Origin: Granulicella mallensis MP5ACTX8
GTDB taxonomy: Bacteria > Acidobacteriota > Terriglobia > Terriglobales > Acidobacteriaceae
Assembly (NCBI RefSeq): GCF_000178955.2
Contig: NC_016631.1
Span: 2,976,001-3,040,000 of the forward strand
Direction of reading: 5' to 3'
DNA length: 64,000 bases
The translations under genes were made by a program, and so were the position numbers. This document shows, in pieces, positions 27,619 to 36,778 of the stretch. Every line of letters begins with the position of its first letter. Position 1 is the first letter of the stretch. The notes beneath the pieces were generated by a model. That model was given only the letters and a program-made list of their open reading frames with translations, did no database searches and was not told the DNA's origin.

Positions 27619-28407
27619 TCACAGCAATCCACCGTTATAGAACTTGACAACAATCTCAGCCACCAATCTACTCATGCTTTCAAGCGTGGGGATGACTTGC
27701 TTTCCCCGAACATCCTGGGGTTCGCCGAATGCAATGCTAATTCTGAAATCCATTTCATCATTCGCCTCAGAAATAGGAAGGGTGAGGATTTCGTCGCCAT
27801 TCTTTAAAAATTTGATACCGGATGCGGCCTTGAGCCATCCTGGCCCACCAAATCTGGAGCCGAACAGTTTTTCGATACGTTCCTTCTCCGTCTTAGGGAA
27901 AGTGTGAGAAATGAGGCTTCCCCATACGGGGATCAAAAGCCTATGCTTATCTCTATTGTTCATCGTGTTGATGCACCAGAGGTGCCAACCATTACCTCGC
28001 GGGTATGGTTGGGTATCGTCGATTGCTTTGATCGCTTCTGGCCTCGCACCCAGTATTTTAATCATCTTGTCGGCGTTGTAAGCCTCGGCACTCTTGAAGA
28101 TGGGATAGTAGGGCATTTTGGCTTTGGGTTCGATTCCGATATCAACTAAACGTGTAGCCAAGTGATCCAAAGCACTCCTTAGATTCTGAATGGCATCCCC
28201 GATGACAGGGGAAAAATCTTCGGGAATATTCCGCAAGAAATGAACATAGTAAGTTCTCTCGCTGGTCGCAAGGTTGTCCTTATGGCGAATGGAATATGGG
28301 CGGGAATCATGGAAGGCGCTAATTGCCCCTTCGAGGTCGCGGATGTGCTTCTTGGCCCGTTTTAGCTTCAGGCTAATATCCTCGAAAGCCTCTTTTGCGG
28401 TGCGCAT
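27619..28407 (-). CDS. HEPN-like hypothetical protein
   Basis: 262 residues, no signal peptide. The N-terminus is helical, followed by IGDAIQNLRSALDHLA with an R77-x4-H82 pair like the catalytic Rx4-6H of HEPN ribonucleases. A second conserved-looking block is NNRDKHRLL (~150-158). Proteins with this RxxxDHL / NxxDKHR layout are scattered across bacteria, often on mobile DNA, and have no proven role that I know of. Base composition is lower in GC than the flanking metabolic genes. It lies convergent with the small plus-strand island genes. RNase activity is a guess. Confidence 0.6.
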   Translation of the reverse strand: MRTAKEAFEDISLKLKRAKKHIRDLEGAISAFHDSRPYSIRHKDNLATSERTYYVHFLRNIPEDFSPVIGDAIQNLRSALDHLATRLVDIGIEPKAKMPYYPIFKSAEAYNADKMIKILGARPEAIKAIDDTQPYPRGNGWHLWCINTMNNRDKHRLLIPVWGSLISHTFPKTEKERIEKLFGSRFGGPGWLKAASGIKFLKNGDEILTLPISEANDEMDFRISIAFGEPQDVRGKQVIPTLESMSRLVAEIVVKFYNGGLL

Positions 28408-28477
28408 CTAGCCAGCATATCAGCCCACCTTCGGCAGACCTCACGGCTGGATGTGTGGGTCTTCAGGATTATTTCGT

Positions 28478-30250
28478 TCATGGTTTGCTTTTGCAAACTC
28501 CGTCCCAGAGTTGCTCGCCCAGGGTGTCTGGAGTCACATCGCTCCAACCACTCCCTTCTGACTGCCCGATTGTATTGTTGTTCGAGTCATACGAAATGCT
28601 CGAATCTTGCCTCAGTCTGCGCGATTGGCAATTCAATTCGAGTGCCATAACCTCAGACTGTTTGGCTCCCATCCTCTTCACCCATATTCGCGGTGAAGAC
28701 TCAGTCAGCACATCTGAACTTTTGACATCGAGATAATAGTTATCCCCGTGACCGAACGTTCCTATTGCACGCCATCTCTCGGTGGAATCTACTCGCTCCG
28801 GAAAGCCCCCGTAAATTAGCTGAAAATCAAGGATGCCGCGCCTGTAGTCACCACTCTTCAGATAAGTGTCTCCCCGAGCTTCGTATAAATCACTGAGCAA
28901 GAATGTGATTGAGTATTTTCCGTTACCTTGCAATTGCTTTTTAAATGCTACGGTTTCCCAGCTTGGTGCAAACCTCAGCTTGAGCTTTTGCACGAGAACG
29001 TCGTCTGATACGGAGGCGTATTCCGGGTATAGCCCCCGAAATTGAGCAAGGCTCAGGAGTATGACCTGATTTTCAAGCTTCAATTCTATGGCTGAGCTGT
29101 AATCGTCGATGGCACGCCGATAGTCTCGCACTTTGACATAAGCGTCGGCCCGATTCGAATAGAGCGTAGGCACATAAATGTCACCCTTCGGATGCGCTCG
29201 TATCGCGTCACCGAAGTCTGTGATAGCCAGGTAATACTTACCCAAATCCGATTGTGCCATCCCTCGATCAGCAAGGGCGGTGTAATCGTCGGGCTTTAAC
29301 GAAAGTACTTTATCAAAATCCTTGACTGCTAAGGTGTCCTGCTTCAGTTCGAGGTACGCCTCTGCCCTTGCTGCATACGCTTGCTCAAAATTGGGATCGA
29401 GCAGAATGGCCTTAGCGAATAGTGGTATAGACGCCCTGTAAATCTCGTTGCGGGCAGCATCAGAAGCCCACGCTTTCTTTGTCCAGAATGCAGAATGTAC
29501 CTTTAGCTCGCCCTGCAAATACGGAACCACTGGCGTTCTACCGTCAACCATCAATGCCTTTTGGAATGATGCCTCCGCTTGCGAATAATAGCTTTCGTTG
29601 AAGGTTGTGAAGAATTCGTAATAGGAACCCAGCAGTACGCGTGGCCGCCAGTCCTTTGGAGCCGCCGCAATGAGAGCATTGATGTCAGTCAGATTCCATG
29701 TACAGAAACCTGATGTTCTCTCCGGGACAACACCTTGAGTGTTAAAGATATCGTTCGACACGCTGAGGTCTAACCTCATAGCCTGCTCAAGAAGATCCAG
29801 AGCGCCAGAGGAATCTCCTTCCGAAGCAACAATCTTAGCGAGAAGAGAAAGCATCTCCTTGCGTTCGGACATCGAGACGGTATCGTCTTTCACTGAAATA
29901 CCGACTTGGAGATCGGACTTAGCTCTGGCAAGATTGGATGGCTTGACCTCGCAGGCCACGATGTTTGCCCGCCAATAACGCGCCGCCCCATAGTTGGGAT
30001 AGTCGTTGATGAATTTGTCGAGCCGTTGGACATCTTCATCTGTGTAGCTCTTCCCGACTCCTTTGAGCGCATCCCAAAATGCAGTATCAGCGGGTGACGG
30101 TCCTGTGAATGGCTCAGGTGTTCCCATCATCTCTGGTGGGCCCGAAATTCCCGAAATCGACATAGGTCCAGACTGCGCAACTGCTACACAGACGGTTCCA
30201 AGACTAATTGCAGCAATCAACAAACAATGAAGCGTTCTACGAGTAGCCAA
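28478..30250 (-). CDS. Exported TPR-repeat protein
   Basis: 590 residues starting with TTG (30250) after a GGGGG tract; no closer ATG keeps the signal peptide, which ends near VAVAQS (~26). Several TPR-like repeats follow: ASFQKALMVDGRTP, SIPLFAKAILLDPNFEQAYAARAEAYLEL, VKDFDKVLSLKPDDYTALADRGMAQ and AITDFGDAIRAHP. The C-terminal ~120 residues are not TPR. Likely a periplasmic scaffold; partner unknown. GC content is lower than that of genes outside the island. Confidence 0.7.
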   Translation of the reverse strand: MATRRTLHCLLIAAISLGTVCVAVAQSGPMSISGISGPPEMMGTPEPFTGPSPADTAFWDALKGVGKSYTDEDVQRLDKFINDYPNYGAARYWRANIVACEVKPSNLARAKSDLQVGISVKDDTVSMSERKEMLSLLAKIVASEGDSSGALDLLEQAMRLDLSVSNDIFNTQGVVPERTSGFCTWNLTDINALIAAAPKDWRPRVLLGSYYEFFTTFNESYYSQAEASFQKALMVDGRTPVVPYLQGELKVHSAFWTKKAWASDAARNEIYRASIPLFAKAILLDPNFEQAYAARAEAYLELKQDTLAVKDFDKVLSLKPDDYTALADRGMAQSDLGKYYLAITDFGDAIRAHPKGDIYVPTLYSNRADAYVKVRDYRRAIDDYSSAIELKLENQVILLSLAQFRGLYPEYASVSDDVLVQKLKLRFAPSWETVAFKKQLQGNGKYSITFLLSDLYEARGDTYLKSGDYRRGILDFQLIYGGFPERVDSTERWRAIGTFGHGDNYYLDVKSSDVLTESSPRIWVKRMGAKQSEVMALELNCQSRRLRQDSSISYDSNNNTIGQSEGSGWSDVTPDTLGEQLWDGVCKSKP

Positions 30251-30346
30251 CGTTCAACCCCCGAAATCGTCATTACATCCTAAGTTATGGCACTAGCTTA
30301 CGCTGAACTTATTCCGCTTGAGAAGCGTACGTGTAAACCCAAAACG

Positions 30347-30375
30347 AAGGGCCAGTCCGCAATGGACTGGCCTTT
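30347..30375. terminator. Orphan hairpin with short T-run
   Basis: GGCCAGTCC (30350-30358) pairs with GGACTGGCC (30364-30372) over a 5-nt loop, flanked by AAG on the left and TTT on the right, the look of a Rho-independent terminator on the plus strand. No supported plus-strand gene lies just upstream, so it may be the tail of a lost gene. The rest of the 442-bp gap 30251-30692 shows nothing convincing. Confidence 0.55.
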
Positions 30376-30692
30376 ACAACTTTGGTGAATCGGAACTATA
30401 CCGTAACCCCTCCAGGATTGTTCTAAGGTCATATCCGAGGACTTTAAGGGCATCATGACACTCTCAATCCAACATACCGGAGCCTGAAAAGAGGCTGATT
30501 GCGTTTAGATGTGTCAATGAGAGGTGGAGTCGATGTACCAGCACAGGACGCGAGGATGGGTGAGCAAAATTAACTTACAATTCTGGAGCGCTTCACTATC
30601 ATTTGAAAACACAACATTCTGGTGGGCCAAGCAAACTCAATCTCAAAAGCATCACGCTATATGGCGTGAAGGACTATCCTTGGAGAAATGAA

Positions 30693-31016
30693 ATGACTGT
30701 AAACAACCAATTAGATTCACCAATCAAAGTAAGCATTAGTGCGTGGGACGGTAGCCAGAGCCCTGCCTGGTATTCAATAGATACGGGCGGCTCAGAATCG
30801 TGGGACAGGGATCGGGATTTTCGCGGCTATATCGTGGCCGTTCAATATAACCTATGGGCAGTGGAACCGGGTTTTGCTCGGTATTATGTATTTGGTGGTG
30901 AGAGCGGTACGAACTATGTCATGAATATCACGGGGAGCGACTCTCCTAATGTCACGCTGAATAGCGACCATGGCACTTATCTCGACCTTTCTCAGTCTTC
31001 TCCTGTCGACAACTAA
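30693..31016 (+). CDS. Small acidic beta-rich protein, unknown family
   Basis: 107 residues from ATG 30693 (GGAGAAATGAA just before; a TTG at 30603 would add 30 residues). Strand-rich with many aromatics: SISAWDGSQSPAWYSID, SESWDRDRDFRGYIVAVQY, ARYYVFGGESGTNYVMN. No signal peptide. The W/Y-rich, Ser/Asp-rich layout recalls small lectin- or cytolysin-like beta-sandwich proteins, but I cannot name a family. Codon use is more AT-rich than in the flanks. Confidence 0.45.
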   Translation: MTVNNQLDSPIKVSISAWDGSQSPAWYSIDTGGSESWDRDRDFRGYIVAVQYNLWAVEPGFARYYVFGGESGTNYVMNITGSDSPNVTLNSDHGTYLDLSQSSPVDN

Positions 31017-31140
31017 ATGACTACATTTACTGGACGGAGCGCTAGATACCGAGATAGCTCTTGTCAGATTGCGGTTTCTGACAAGATACGTCGCAATTGG
31101 GATTGTATGGCTATGCGGCTAACAAGTATTTCTATAAGGT

Positions 31141-31264
31141 CTATCTGATTTTGGCGGGTGTTTGTCGCAACTGTGCTTCGAGCAACATGTGGCATGAGTG
31201 ACAGACACTCGTCAGGTTGCGCAAGTCTAACCACTTGGTAGGGTCCATTGTGATTGGTATCGAT
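31141..31264 (-). pseudogene. HNH endonuclease, C-terminal fragment
   Basis: Reading the minus strand gives IPITMDPTKWLDLRNLTSV followed by CHSCHM, then a stop at 31141. This is the second half of an HNH nuclease domain: the N of HNH in LRNL and the CxxCH zinc/catalytic end. The N-terminal half is missing; the frame is cut off upstream by the small membrane-protein gene that ends at 31265. It resembles the larger HNH remnant at 31519-31881. Confidence 0.6.
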
Positions 31265-31438
31265 CTACTGTTTACGGGTTTCCTTAGAATACAGCCCCAA
31301 AAATACGATCAATCCAATAAACGAAGGAAAGAATACCAAGCGTGGTAGCCAGATAAGAGCCTTACTGAAAAGCACAGAAATGGCACAAAGCATTCCGAAG
31401 CTTAATGCAATGGTGAGAAATGTTCGATTCTTCTTCAT
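31265..31438 (-). CDS. Small two-helix membrane protein
   Basis: 57 residues starting MKKNRTFLTIALSFGMLCAI, with a second hydrophobic stretch FPSFIGLIVFLGLYS and the tail KETRKQ. The ATG at 31438 has GTGGAGATTGAG in front, a good ribosome site. It lies between two HNH endonuclease fragments. No family recognised. Its size and two helices would suit a small inner-membrane protein. Confidence 0.45.
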   Translation of the reverse strand: MKKNRTFLTIALSFGMLCAISVLFSKALIWLPRLVFFPSFIGLIVFLGLYSKETRKQ

Positions 31439-31518
31439 CTCAATCTCCACTCATTTAGACTTTGGAATCTGTTTTCAGTTCGCCATCAGTCTCTTTGTTG
31501 GTATACAGGAGTTTGGAA

Positions 31519-31881
31519 TCATAGACAAACTTTCCTCAGTGGGTGCTGCATCGCAGTAATGCGTGAGTGGCATGTCTTGCAGAGTGAATTGAGATTCGTT
31601 AGGTCGAGACGGCGGGATGGATCGGTATTGACGGGGATCTCGTGATGGACCTCTTCAGCCGGGATCGGTCTAGGCAGGCAATGCTGACACAGGAACATAT
31701 CTCTGTAGCACCAAGAGCCTTACACGTCGCCAATCTGCATCATATCCGTGGGATCTTGCTGATCCACAATAATTGCCATACCGGTACAGATCGCTTGGTG
31801 TGCTGTGCGTTTCGCAGTAACCGGATGAGGTGATTTCACTACATCTCGATTTCTTGCACGGACGTTTAGCTGTTTGGGCAT
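31519..31881 (-). pseudogene. HNH endonuclease, broken by two frameshifts
   Basis: Minus-strand frames join to make a full small HNH nuclease: MPKQLN (from ATG 31881), then SSGYCETHSTPSDLYRYG, HGYDADWRRVRLLVLQR, DMFLCQHCLPRPIPAEEV, HHEIPVNTDPSRRLDLTN and SLCKTCHSRITA. One base appears missing near 31859 and two bases near 31700 in an AG run (CAGAGA where CAGAGAGA would restore the frame). The CxxC pairs and the H-N-H residues are all still there, so decay is recent. Such genes sit beside phage terminase genes; here no phage genes remain. Confidence 0.78.
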
Positions 31882-31886
31882 GCTAA

Positions 31887-32354
31887 ATGGCGTCGTATTC
31901 GCTAGTCGTTTCGGCGGTAAGATTAGTTCAAATGAATTTTGTTTATGAGTCTGATCGCCTCTTCAGCCTGTTTGGCTATTCGATGAGTCATGGCCTGCTC
32001 CTGCTCCGAAGTGGGAAATCAAATGGAGCACCTGAAACAAGGGTCGACATCCTCTTTCGAGATGTCAGAGTCATGGAAATCAGGGCGTGGATGAGCGGAA
32101 TACGAATCGAAGAAGTCAGCGACCCACGATTCCTTGATGGTCAGCGGAGCAATCCGGCTGCGATGCTGGAGCCGGGACTAAACATCTATTCCATTGCTAG
32201 CGCTGAACACGGCGACGCAATCGGCGAGTCCACGGCCAAATGGCAAGGATTCATAATTGCCGGTCGCGTTCAGATTGAAGAGGATAAGGGAGAGATGCTC
32301 GGACCAAGCACTCTTGTCCCGGACTCACCTATCAAGAGATGGGCAATGAGTTGA
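31887..32354 (+). CDS. Hypothetical protein
   Basis: 155 residues from ATG 31887; an ATG at 31932 (MNFVYESDRLFS) is an equally good start. No signal peptide or membrane helix. The middle (RVDILFRDVRVMEIRAWMSGI, then VSDPRFLDG) looks like a beta-rich domain, and NIYSIASAEHGDAIG and WQGFIIAGRVQIEED follow. I do not recognise the family. Its left end is only 5 bp from the start of the broken HNH gene on the other strand. Confidence 0.5.
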   Translation: MASYSLVVSAVRLVQMNFVYESDRLFSLFGYSMSHGLLLLRSGKSNGAPETRVDILFRDVRVMEIRAWMSGIRIEEVSDPRFLDGQRSNPAAMLEPGLNIYSIASAEHGDAIGESTAKWQGFIIAGRVQIEEDKGEMLGPSTLVPDSPIKRWAMS

Positions 32355-32512
32355 GGTATGGACTACGTTACCCGGTTATGGGGCAGTCTGACCTGCTTTA
32401 GCAGGGTTCGAGAATCTGAGAGATGGATAGTCGGAGAATATAGCGTGAGCCCTTGGTATGGCGCAGGCATTTCTAATTCCGTGCATTGAAATCTCCAAAG
32501 TCGAAGCGTTCC

Positions 32513-35020
32513 TTAGTTCAAGGTGATGGGTGCTCTAAGTTCAATCTGTTCGGAAGACGTGCCCACTTCGATGGTGTATTTCCCTTGATCCGTCTTCCAG
32601 GTGTGCGCATTGATATCGAAGTAGGCAAATGCCCGGTCGCTTAGCGAGAGAGAGACGTGTTTCGTTTCACCTGGCTTTAGCCTTACCTTGGAAAACCCCT
32701 TCAACTCTCGGAGCGGGCGGGAAACGGGAGGAGAGTTTTCTCCTACGTAGACCTGAGGAATCTCTGTGCCTTCACGATCACCAGTATTGGTGACGTCGAA
32801 TTCAACGGAGACCATAGGGTTTTTTGCATCCGCGCTACCGCTGACCTTGAGATGATCGAGTCGAAAGGATGTGTAGGACAGGCCGTATCCAAACGGAAAC
32901 AGAGTCGATTTCTGGCGGCTCGTGTAATAGCGATATCCAACGAACAAACCTTCGCTATAGCGAACACTGGGCGTTGGTTTCAAGGATGGGTCAGGATAAT
33001 AATTCTTCGTCGTAGGGTTGTCCTCGAGACGGCGCTCAAAGGTCATCGGCAGCTTACCTTCAGGACTATGGCCTAGAAGAATGTCAGCCAGCGCACGTCC
33101 GCCCTCCTGGCCGAAGTACCAATCCTGTAAAAGAGCGGGCACCTGGTCTAGCCAGCTTGCGGTCTCGTAGCCACCGCCACTCGCGACCGTCACAATGGTG
33201 TGTGGGTTAGCCCGGACAATGCGACGAATCAGCTCGGCCTGCCCATACGGTAGCGTGAACGTACGATCATGCGACTCTCCCTCAGATTCCGGACCGAAAC
33301 CCGCAGCCACAATCACTGCATCCGCGTTGCGCGCGATGGTGTCAACCTCTGGTGCGATCAAATGGCTTGTAGGCGCAATGGCCACTCCCAACCGATCCGC
33401 TTCCGCATCCGGCAGATATCGCACTCTTATCTCTACCCGATCTCCGGCGTGTAGAGATATCTCAGCAGAGTTGGGACTTTGGTCTTCCGACTTCGATTGG
33501 TGAAGGACCGTTTTTTCGCCGACTTTCACGTCATAAACATCCCGGAGCACGGCGGCCGCGAGCACCGTATAACTGCCGGTCACAGGCGCCTCGTAGGTTC
33601 CGGTCCACTCCTCGCATCGCCGGTCCTCGGCTACGGGGAGATTCGCAAGCGAATAGACGGAGGTCCGATAGTCCGCTATACGCGTCGCTGGAGCGGAGCG
33701 AATGGGTTTTCCGGTACAAGTCTCCGTTTCATAGATGTTCTTCGTCATACCGTCGAAGTGCATCTGCGAAAACATATCCGTAGGGCGTATGACTCCACGC
33801 GAATAGAGAATATTTACCTTATTACCCAACTTTTGCTTCAAAGCCTGCATGAGTGACGTGTACTGTTGCGGTGTCACCAGGGAGCTGCCGCCACCCCCTA
33901 TCGCCGGAGGGTCGGCGTCAGGACCGATCACTGCGACCGTCTTGAGCTTTGCCGGCGAAAGCGGCAGCACATTGCCATCGTTCTTGAGTAACGTAATACT
34001 CGCAAGCGCCGCTTGATAGGACACTTCGTCGCCACCACTATCAAACTCGGAGAGACCTGGGTCCCACTGTTGCTTATCCAGAAAACCAAACCGCACAGCT
34101 ATCCGAAGTATTCGCCGGACTTTGTCGTCGATCGTTTCCATCGATAGCGTGCCCTTCGCCAGCTCGGCCCTGAGGCTATCCGGATTCATGTAGTGCCCGC
34201 CAGGCATCTCCAGATCGAGCCCTCCTTTGGCTGATGGCAACGTGGATGCTGTCGCTCCCCAGTCGGACATTACGATGCCGTCGAACTTCCACTCCCCTTT
34301 CAGAAGTTGATTGTTCATTCGATCGCTTTGCGTCAATCGTTCCCCATTCAGTAGGTTGTAGCTATCCATCACTGCGCCAACCTTTGCTTCACGAACACTT
34401 GCTTCGAATGCTGGCAGGTAGATCTCGCGGAGGGTACGCTCGTCTACGATGGCATTTAAATTGTGCCTGTCGTATTCCGAGTTGTTCGCTGCAAAATGCT
34501 TCACCGTCGCAACCACACCTTCGCTTTGAAGCCCCTGGATGAAGCCCACAGCAATCCGCGAGGTCAGATAAGGATCTTCGCCAAAATACTCGAAGTTCCG
34601 GCCATTCAAAGGCGATCGATAGATGTTCACTCCTGGCGCCAGCAATATGCCTACGCCCCTGGCCTTCGCATCTCGTGCCAGGCTGCGGCCGGCAGCTTGA
34701 GCCATCTGCGGATCCCAGGCTGCTGCCAGAGAGACTCCAGCCGCATAGGCTGTCGCTGCCCCAAAGGTGCGCACGCCATAGGGTCCATCGCTCATCTTGA
34801 TCGCGGGCATCCCGATGGACGGTAACGCGTGAATATAGAAGCTTCGATCTCCCCCTAAAACCTGAAGCTTTTCTTCCAGGGTGAGCTTAGCTAGCAACGT
34901 GTCGACGCGCTGTTCTATATCCTTCGAGTTTTGCTTAGAGATTTGAGCTGCGACATTGGAGACCATCATGGCAGCCCATAACACAACTACTACGCATTTC
35001 GCACAACCTGATGCCCGCAT
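32513..35020 (-). CDS. Exported GH3 beta-glucosidase with PA14 insert
   Basis: 835 residues with a signal peptide ending near SNVAAQ (~26). The GH3 N-domain (~60-330) shows KMSDGPYGVRTFG, VKHFAANNSEYDRHN and the nucleophile D253 in GIVMSDWGA. A PA14-like beta domain (~420-540: CEEWTGTYEAPVTGSYTVLAAA) is inserted in the second domain, and residues ~730-830 form the fibronectin-III-like end (FDVTNTGDREGTEIPQVY). This layout matches exported beta-glucosidases that also take other beta-linked glycans. It stands outside the putative island and starts the glycan-use region. Confidence 0.93.
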   Translation of the reverse strand: MRASGCAKCVVVVLWAAMMVSNVAAQISKQNSKDIEQRVDTLLAKLTLEEKLQVLGGDRSFYIHALPSIGMPAIKMSDGPYGVRTFGAATAYAAGVSLAAAWDPQMAQAAGRSLARDAKARGVGILLAPGVNIYRSPLNGRNFEYFGEDPYLTSRIAVGFIQGLQSEGVVATVKHFAANNSEYDRHNLNAIVDERTLREIYLPAFEASVREAKVGAVMDSYNLLNGERLTQSDRMNNQLLKGEWKFDGIVMSDWGATASTLPSAKGGLDLEMPGGHYMNPDSLRAELAKGTLSMETIDDKVRRILRIAVRFGFLDKQQWDPGLSEFDSGGDEVSYQAALASITLLKNDGNVLPLSPAKLKTVAVIGPDADPPAIGGGGSSLVTPQQYTSLMQALKQKLGNKVNILYSRGVIRPTDMFSQMHFDGMTKNIYETETCTGKPIRSAPATRIADYRTSVYSLANLPVAEDRRCEEWTGTYEAPVTGSYTVLAAAVLRDVYDVKVGEKTVLHQSKSEDQSPNSAEISLHAGDRVEIRVRYLPDAEADRLGVAIAPTSHLIAPEVDTIARNADAVIVAAGFGPESEGESHDRTFTLPYGQAELIRRIVRANPHTIVTVASGGGYETASWLDQVPALLQDWYFGQEGGRALADILLGHSPEGKLPMTFERRLEDNPTTKNYYPDPSLKPTPSVRYSEGLFVGYRYYTSRQKSTLFPFGYGLSYTSFRLDHLKVSGSADAKNPMVSVEFDVTNTGDREGTEIPQVYVGENSPPVSRPLRELKGFSKVRLKPGETKHVSLSLSDRAFAYFDINAHTWKTDQGKYTIEVGTSSEQIELRAPITLN

Positions 35021-35364
35021 GACACACCCTCTCCTACTCTTCTTGAGTTTCGGAATCCACGTAAATCGGCCTCTTCAATCGTCAGTGCGCCACTATAAGG
35101 ATGTACAAGGAGCGTTGAGAAGGAAGGCAAGGTACATCCCGATCCGTTTCACCATGCGATCTAACGGAAGGCTCAAGGCAGGGTTCGCAAAAGCACGTCC
35201 CACGAGCTGAGGGCTACAGAAGTTTGAGATGATTCTCAGGATTGCAGGAGATTTTGTTGAGTATATCCGAGCGTTGTTGGTTTCACATTGCGAGACGCAA
35301 GCATAGTCTTCTCCCGTGAATCAAGAACAACGGTGTGTTCCCGCATCTCGGCTACCACACAGCA
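35021..35364. other. Intergenic region upstream of the GH3 gene
   Basis: 344 bp between the GH3 start (minus strand) and the stop of the VanZ-like gene. It should carry the GH3 promoter. No supported gene, hairpin or operator was seen. Confidence 0.45.
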
Positions 35365-35751
35365 TCATTCTCCGAACCGGTTAGAGAAGTCTGCGTGCGG
35401 CCTGGACAAGAACGCCAGCAGTAGCCCGCTGAATACGCCCAGCCAATCCAGAAGGACGTCAGACCACTCCATCGGCATTTGGAAGATCAGATGTTCCCCT
35501 GACTCTATCCCCAGGGCGAAAAGCACCAGCCCAAGAAAAAATAGAAGCCGATTTCGAGAAGTCTTCGGTGTCATCACTCCTACGAAGCCAATTGCCGCGA
35601 AAGCCAGCAAGTGTCCTAACGGATGAAATCTTCCCGTGGTGTGCAAGGCATGTTTGTCTCCCTCCGGCAGGAATGAAACGACGGCGATCAGAGCAACCAT
35701 CGCAGCAAGGGCAGTGCCAAAGACAAGTTTTCTTTTACTTAGTTGAGACAT
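35365..35751 (-). CDS. VanZ-like membrane protein
   Basis: 128 residues with four hydrophobic helices. The first helix (FGTALAAMVALIAVVSFLP), GHLLAFAAIGFVGV, the conserved acidic region LGIESGEHLIFQMPMEWSDVLLDWLGVFSG and the final helix fit the VanZ family (EhxQxfxpgR...sDvxxNxxG pattern, somewhat diverged). In the vanA cluster VanZ gives low-level teicoplanin tolerance; most chromosomal members have no known role. Single gene. Confidence 0.72.
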   Translation of the reverse strand: MSQLSKRKLVFGTALAAMVALIAVVSFLPEGDKHALHTTGRFHPLGHLLAFAAIGFVGVMTPKTSRNRLLFFLGLVLFALGIESGEHLIFQMPMEWSDVLLDWLGVFSGLLLAFLSRPHADFSNRFGE

Positions 35752-35881
35752 CTCTTATAAGGATACCTGTTAGGTCCCGAACTCAGAAAGATCATCAAAG
35801 AGTGTCACAGGAGCCCAGCATGAAGAGAAAGCTATGATCTTAGAAAAAGCTTCCATTGTCTTCTATGGAAGAGGCATTCCT

Positions 35882-36691
35882 CTAAAATTTAAGCTGGAGT
35901 GACATCTTTGCGCCGGATGATCCTCTTCCGCCTGTTCCAGGAGCGCGTAGACCACCAGCCCCACCAAAGTTCCCAGCTCCGCTATCGCCAGCCAGTCCAA
36001 AAGATCCAGCGCCAGCGCCGCCCATACCTTGGGAAAAGCTCCCTCCTAGCATGTCTTTCATGGAGAGATGGACGTCGAACATCGAAGTCTTGAGCGGAAC
36101 GATCACCCCTACACCGCCCGTTGAGGCTTGATTGTTTCTGGATGCCGTGTTGAACGGGTTTCCAGAAGTTCCACCAAAGGCTGCGCCAGTCGAGCGCATG
36201 GAACTACCGTCTGAGGGAAACAAAGAGAAGTCGCTGCCCCCTGTTGACTTCATTCCTCCGGAGTCGAGAGGAGAGCCAAACCCCTGGCCTCCCGACCCAT
36301 GATCTACTCCGGCGAAAGACAATCTCGGCAGAGCAAACTGGAATTTGATCCCCGAAGAGGTCGTTTCGGTGAAAGATCGCGGCAAGCCAAAAAGGTTTGA
36401 TCCACCCGGTCGCGATCGTGAATAAGCGCCAGATCCAGATAGGCCCGCTCCGGGCTTCACTCCGGAGTCCATACCGGCAGAAGCAGATGCCGGGTCAGGC
36501 AGATTTTGTTGCGTCGTATCGGTCGGTGCCGGAGGCAAGGAGCTCTGGGCGCGCAGAAGTGCGGAGCTCGAAAGGACAAGTGCGGTAGCCAGCAGCACGG
36601 TATGTTTCCTGCGGTGCCAGGAATGAGACGGTGTCGTGCAAGAAAGAGCTCCCAATCTGGTTACCTCCCTGCGCAGGTGCATGCCGAACAC
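35882..36691 (-). CDS. Secreted Gly/Ser-rich protein of unknown function
   Basis: 269 residues from GTG 36691 or ATG 36682. A hydrophobic export segment ends near LLRAQS (~49). The mature protein is low-complexity (GGAGAGSFGLAGDSGAGNFGG) with a short ordered part (VGVIVPLKTSMFDVHLSMKDM) and ends KMSLQLKF, a C-terminal aromatic as found in outer-membrane strands. No family recognised. The Pro/Ser-rich start (SLPPAPTDTTQQNLPDPASA) is common in exported acidobacterial proteins. Confidence 0.55.
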   Translation of the reverse strand: MFGMHLRREVTRLGALSCTTPSHSWHRRKHTVLLATALVLSSSALLRAQSSLPPAPTDTTQQNLPDPASASAGMDSGVKPGAGLSGSGAYSRSRPGGSNLFGLPRSFTETTSSGIKFQFALPRLSFAGVDHGSGGQGFGSPLDSGGMKSTGGSDFSLFPSDGSSMRSTGAAFGGTSGNPFNTASRNNQASTGGVGVIVPLKTSMFDVHLSMKDMLGGSFSQGMGGAGAGSFGLAGDSGAGNFGGAGGLRAPGTGGRGSSGAKMSLQLKF

Positions 36692-36778
36692 ATCACTGCT
36701 TCGATAGACGCGATCTCCTGGTAAAAGTTTCCTCTGGTTTGAAGATGAGCGATAGCTTCGACCTGCGATCGATGCCGT

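Noticed and set aside
32402..32411. CAGGGTTCGA, a 10-nt match to the T arm of tRNA-Ser, as a possible second attachment site
   Set aside because: Too short, and the next bases diverge (GAATCTGAGAGA against ATCCCTGTCTCT). Not enough to call an attachment site.
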